From assembly GCA_041396905.1 (NCBI GenBank), contig JAWKXQ010000006.1, positions 1 to 64,000 on the forward strand: DNA of 64,000 bases, in the 5' to 3' direction. The position numbers and the translations under genes were made by a program. Of this stretch, positions 60,875-64,000 are shown in pieces. Positions within the stretch are counted from its first letter, which is position 1, and each line of letters opens with the position of its first letter. The stretch is from JACXVD01 sp020446665. Its GTDB lineage: Bacteria > Pseudomonadota > Alphaproteobacteria > Sphingomonadales > Sphingomonadaceae. The notes below the pieces were generated by a model, which ran no database searches, was not told the DNA's origin, and saw only the letters and a list, made by a program, of their open reading frames with translations.

Positions 60875-61656
60875 ACAAGCTCGACGAAATCTGCGCCACC
60901 AAGCGCGAGGAAGTGGCCGCGCGCAAGGCGTTGGCAACACTGGCTGATCTCGATACCCGCGCCAGCGAACAAAGCGCCCCGCGCGGCTTTCGCAAGGCGC
61001 TGGAGGCAAAGGCTGCCAACGGTTTCGGTCTGATCGCCGAAATCAAGAAAGCCAGCCCTTCCAAGGGCCTGATCCGCGCCGATTTCCACCCTGCCAGCCA
61101 TGCGGCCGATTACGAGCGCGGCGGCGCAGCCTGCCTCTCCGTCCTCACCGACGCCCCCTATTTCCAGGGGCATGAGGATTATCTGATCGAAGCCCGCGCC
61201 GCCTGCGCCTTGCCCGCTTTGCGCAAGGATTTCATGGTCGATACCTGGCAAGTGGCCGAGGCGCGCGCGATTGGCGCGGATGCGATCCTGATCATTGTCG
61301 CCGCGCTGGACAATGCACAGATGGCAGAAATCGAAGCTGCTGCGATCGAACGGGGCATGGATGTGCTGGTCGAAGTCCACAATGAGGAAGAGATGGAGCG
61401 CGCCGCCGCGCTGCAATCGCGGCTGATCGGGGTGAACAACCGCGACCTCAAGACCTTCACCACCGATCTTGCCACCACGGAACGCCTCGCTCCGCTGGCG
61501 CCGGAGGGCACGCTGCTGGTGGGTGAAAGCGGGATCAACTGCCATGCGGATTGCCTTCGTCTGGCGAAGGCTGGTGTGCGCAGTTTCCTCGTCGGGGAAA
61601 GCCTGATGCGGCAGGCCGATGTCGCGGCGGCAACGCGCGCCTTGCTGCAAGGCTGA
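60871..61656 (+). CDS. trpC: Indole-3-glycerol phosphate synthase
   Basis: The 261-residue TIM-barrel enzyme makes indole-3-glycerol phosphate. The signature AEIKKASPSKGLIR, the catalytic LRKDFMVDTWQV and GVNNRDLKTF are present. The PRAI domain fused in E. coli is absent, as usual outside enterobacteria. It ends the trp segment; trpF, trpB and trpA are not in the window. Confidence 0.96.
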   Translation: MNKLDEICATKREEVAARKALATLADLDTRASEQSAPRGFRKALEAKAANGFGLIAEIKKASPSKGLIRADFHPASHAADYERGGAACLSVLTDAPYFQGHEDYLIEARAACALPALRKDFMVDTWQVAEARAIGADAILIIVAALDNAQMAEIEAAAIERGMDVLVEVHNEEEMERAAALQSRLIGVNNRDLKTFTTDLATTERLAPLAPEGTLLVGESGINCHADCLRLAKAGVRSFLVGESLMRQADVAAATRALLQG

Positions 61657-61851
61657 AACGCCCGCCTTTCACACTTTGGTGGTAGAAGCAGCCAACGCTT
61701 TACCGCGTCCGCAGACCGCACTGCCCACATATTTGAGCCATTGATCGCTGGCATTAATCCCGCAGACAGTGTTTCATGAACAGGTCAGGCCTGCACAAGA
61801 AGCGGCAAGCCAGAAGCGCTGGCCTGCCGGGTCGAATGAAGGAGTCGCACC

Positions 61852-62733
61852 ATGAAAATCGCGCACGGACAAGCCGCAGCTCTCGCCCTGCTGGCGGGGT
61901 TGAGTCTCCCGCTATCAGCCAGCCTTTCTGCGCAAGGCACCTATACAGCGCCCGAAGAAGCCTTCCTGACCGTCAATGGCATGTTGCCCGATGACATCAC
62001 TGACCTGCCTGAAGGCCCTGACGTCGAAGGGATCATCGTCGCGCGCAAGGGGCAGAAGATAAAGGTCAACAGCCCCGATGGGACCAGCACCATTATCGGC
62101 GTGAGCGAAGCCACCGATATCCGCTCGCGCAAAGGGGTGCTGGGTTTCAAACGCAGTTCGCTGGGTAGCGAAGCCTTGCTCAACGGCTTGCCTGTCACCG
62201 TGCGCACGGTTCAGTGGGGCGATGGCCTGATCGCAAGCCGGATCGACCTCAAGGGCAAAGACCTGAAAATCGCGAACATGATCCGCAGCGGCACCGAGCA
62301 GGGTTTTGCCGAGCAGACTGCCGCGACCGAAGCACTGCGCAGCCGCATGGCTGATATCGACCAATACAATATCAAGGGCACCACCAACGTCTATTTCGAC
62401 ACTGGCAAATGGAACCTCTCCCCTATGGGCCAGGCCGATCTGTGCGATGCAGCTAGGCAGGCGGAAGCGACCGACAACTCACTGCTTCTGGTAGTAGGCT
62501 ATACCGATTCCGTGGGTGATGAGGATTACAACCAGATCCTCAGCGAGCGCCGCGCAGGCCGAGTGGTCAATTTCCTGCAGCAAAAATGCGGCTGGAAGCC
62601 GTGGCGTATGCTCACCCCCACCGGCATGGCCGAGTCCGACCCGGCTGCGGATAACAGCACCGAGGCCGGCAAGGCCCAGAACCGCCGTGTTTCGGTGAAT
62701 ATTCTGGTGAGCAAGAGCGTCGACGGGATGTGA
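61852..62733 (+). CDS. OmpA-family outer-membrane/peptidoglycan-binding protein
   Basis: The 293-residue product has a signal peptide (about 1-28, cleavage near LSAQG) and a C-terminal OmpA domain (about 175-290; NVYFDTGKWNLSPMG, NQILSERRAGRVVNFL, NRRVSVNI) that binds diaminopimelate in peptidoglycan. The N-terminal part (about 45-160; VEGIIVARKGQKIKVNSPDG, SRKGVLGFKRSSLGS) resembles an OB-fold rather than a beta-barrel. An AAGGAG site precedes the ATG. It sits between trpC and moaC, apparently as an insertion in that order. Confidence 0.88.
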   Translation: MKIAHGQAAALALLAGLSLPLSASLSAQGTYTAPEEAFLTVNGMLPDDITDLPEGPDVEGIIVARKGQKIKVNSPDGTSTIIGVSEATDIRSRKGVLGFKRSSLGSEALLNGLPVTVRTVQWGDGLIASRIDLKGKDLKIANMIRSGTEQGFAEQTAATEALRSRMADIDQYNIKGTTNVYFDTGKWNLSPMGQADLCDAARQAEATDNSLLLVVGYTDSVGDEDYNQILSERRAGRVVNFLQQKCGWKPWRMLTPTGMAESDPAADNSTEAGKAQNRRVSVNILVSKSVDGM

Positions 62734-63140
62734 ACGGGGTAGCGAGCTTATTGCCCCTCATCCAACTTCGGCCAGTTCGCTGCGCTCACAAGCCTGCGTA
62801 TCCTTCTCCCCATAGGAGAAGGTTTGACGATGCGCTTCTTCTCCCGGTGGGAGAAGGATGCTGCAGCTTGGCGCTTCAGCGCATAGCGGAAGCCGGATGA
62901 GGGTTTCAGGGTTCGTCCCATTTGGCACATCGCGGCCCCTCTCCTATTTACGGAGCGATAGTGGAGCGGAGCCGTTTCCTCTTCGCTTTCCTACTCCGCC
63001 AATTCCTGCCATGCACAGCACATGACACAGCCCGCAACCCACTCGTGCAACACGCTTTTTCGCGTCTTTCGACAGTACAGTTTTTCTGCTCTAGGACAGT
63101 GTGACATGTGTGACATCCATTCAGCCCCAAGCCCGCGCAA
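62734..63140. other. Intergenic region of 407 bases
   Basis: The first half is filled by a palindromic repeat element (62755-62903). The second half holds a TTTTT-containing stretch and a direct repeat GTGTGACAT (about 63099-63116) close to the moaC start, which may be a control site. I see no gene. Confidence 0.6.
62755..62903. repeat. Mosaic palindromic intergenic element, RIME-like
   Basis: The outer ends are CCCTCATCC and its complement GGATGAGGG. Inside are two hairpins: CCTTCTCC-N5-GGAGAAGG (62802-62822) and CTTCTCCC-GGT-GGGAGAAG (62838-62856). This nested layout is like the RIME-type elements of rhizobia, which also carry CCCTCATCC and CCTTCTCCC blocks (from memory). Such elements are dispersed in alphaproteobacterial genomes. 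Confidence 0.75.
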
Positions 63141-63617
63141 ATGAACAAACTCACTCATCTCGATGATCAGGGCGCCGCGCGCATGGTCGATGTCGGGGGC
63201 AAGCCAGCCACCGCGCGCAGGGCAGTTGCCACCGGCCGCATCCGCATGTCGGCGCAGGCACTGGATGCCATTCGCGGCGGCGATGCGCCCAAGGGGGATG
63301 TGCTGGCCGCGGCCCGCATTGCCGGGATCATGGCGGCGAAGAAGACCGGCGAACTGATCCCGCTATGCCATCCCCTCGCGCTTGATGCGGTGACGGTGGA
63401 CTTCACCTTCGAAGACAAGGCCATCCGCGCCACATCCACTGCCAGCCTGACGGGCAAGACCGGGGTGGAAATGGAAGCGATGACCGCCACCTCCGTCGCG
63501 CTCCTCACCATCTATGACATGGCCAAGGCGGTGGACAAGGCGATGGTGATCGAAGCCGTGCGCCTGCTCTCCAAGAGCGGAGGCAAGTCAGGCGACTGGC
63601 ACGCGCCGGAAGAATAG
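63141..63617 (+). CDS. moaC: Cyclic pyranopterin monophosphate synthase MoaC
   Basis: The 158-residue enzyme acts with MoaA in the first step of molybdenum cofactor synthesis. KKTGELIPLCHPLALDAVTV and GVEMEAMTATSVALLTIYDM are family signatures. ATG 63141 gives the normal length and start MNKLTHLDDQGAARMVDV. Confidence 0.96.
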   Translation: MNKLTHLDDQGAARMVDVGGKPATARRAVATGRIRMSAQALDAIRGGDAPKGDVLAAARIAGIMAAKKTGELIPLCHPLALDAVTVDFTFEDKAIRATSTASLTGKTGVEMEAMTATSVALLTIYDMAKAVDKAMVIEAVRLLSKSGGKSGDWHAPEE

Positions 63618-63621
63618 CGCC

Positions 63622-64000
63622 ATGGCCCCGCTCGCTCCCATCCCGCTCGAAGTGGCACAGACCCGCCTGCTGGCGCTGGCCAGCGTGCTGCCGCCCGAGC
63701 AGGTCGCCGCTGCCGAAGCGCTGGGCCGCTATCTGGCAGAGCCTCTGCTCGCACGCCGCACTCAGCCCCCGGCCGACCTGTCCGCGATGGATGGATATGC
63801 GGTGGCAGGCGATGGGCCGTGGCAGGTGATTGGTGAAAGCCGCTGCGGCGAAGCCTTTGGCCGAGCGATAGGTGCTGGACAGGCGATCCGCATCTCCACT
63901 GGGGCGATCATGCCCGAAGGCGGCGAAGCCGTGCTGTTGCAGGAGAATGCGACGCGCGATGGCGACCAGCTCGGGCTCAATGGCGAAGGCGATCCCACGC
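63622..64000 (+). CDS. moeA: Molybdopterin molybdenumtransferase MoeA, 5' part
   Basis: The frame starts at ATG 63622 (MAPLAPIPLEVAQ), 4 bases after moaC, and runs off the window after 126 residues. SAMDGYAVAG and RISTGAIMPEGGEAVLLQE are MoeA signatures. MoeA inserts molybdate into the adenylated pterin. The rest of the protein is not in view. Confidence 0.93.
   Translation, partial: MAPLAPIPLEVAQTRLLALASVLPPEQVAAAEALGRYLAEPLLARRTQPPADLSAMDGYAVAGDGPWQVIGESRCGEAFGRAIGAGQAIRISTGAIMPEGGEAVLLQENATRDGDQLGLNGEGDPT

Noticed and set aside
62922..63104. Short open frame of 60 codons before moaC
   Set aside because: No ribosome-binding site, atypical composition, and it overlaps the palindromic repeat flank and the probable moaC promoter.
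1..64000. CRISPR array, restriction-modification or other defence locus
   Set aside because: No regularly spaced short repeats, Cas proteins, methylases or known defence families were seen; the NYN protein alone is not evidence of a defence system.

Overview
The window is a GC-rich chromosomal segment of an alphaproteobacterium, most likely a member of the Sphingomonadales (Erythrobacteraceae/Sphingomonadaceae type). This rests on gene content: dusB-ntrBC-ntrYX-hfq-hflX in one run, a fused ispDF, an E1-beta pyruvate dehydrogenase with an N-terminal lipoyl domain, a P4-type integrase next to tRNA-Ser, and trp genes followed by moaC-moeA. The species assignment is inference.

Layout. 1-570: the start of a tyrosine integrase running off the left edge, beside tRNA-Ser(UGA), so the window probably begins at the border of an integrated element. 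695-8934: a tightly overlapping + strand run for murein metabolism and core functions (lytic transglycosylase, SPOR/DPBB lipoprotein, D,D-carboxypeptidase, tmk, holB, metG, tatD, an MBL hydrolase and a 57-residue membrane protein), then mazG. 9842-19081 (minus): dusB, ntrB, ntrC, ntrY, ntrX, a tandem double-domain Hfq, and hflX. 19160-32784: ispDF, a small secreted protein, a cinA-type amidase, ratA, lipA, carbonic anhydrase, a NYN-LOTUS protein, a secreted repeat-type protein, gyrA, a TauD-family dioxygenase, a YhhN-family protein, trmFO, an EF-hand protein and a squalene/phytoene-synthase-like protein.

32880-44230 is the accessory highlight. It is a cluster of TadE/TadG-type envelope proteins: one TadG-like protein with a beta-rich C-terminus, four TadE-like proteins, and three tandem paralogous TadG-like proteins with von Willebrand A domains. 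No pilin, prepilin peptidase, secretin or ATPase gene is present. One tadE gene is split by a 1293-bp IS3-family element with 26-bp imperfect ends and a 3-bp target duplication; removing the element restores the reading frame. A TTAAC(C/T)-containing element recurs upstream of the transcription units and resembles CtrA half-sites.

44270-53820 (mostly minus): pdhB, pdhA (frame broken by clustered one-base differences that look like sequence error), an FtsB-like protein, a secreted protein, tRNA-Arg(CCU) with a partial interrupted copy, a DUF1178 protein, a nitrilase-family hydrolase, glutaredoxin, pyrG, secG and tpiA. On the + strand is an Hsp20 gene with a sigma-32-like promoter and a ROSE-like RNA thermometer. 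54013-64000 (+): a PpiD-type foldase, then trpE, a phosphodiester glycosidase-family lipoprotein, a proline iminopeptidase, trpG, trpD and trpC, then an OmpA-family protein, a palindromic intergenic repeat, moaC and the start of moeA.

Most of the window is conserved housekeeping DNA. The items most worth a second look are the VWA/TadG triplication with its shared upstream element, the tandem Hfq, the Hsp20 leader, the interrupted tRNA-Arg copy and the broken pdhA.
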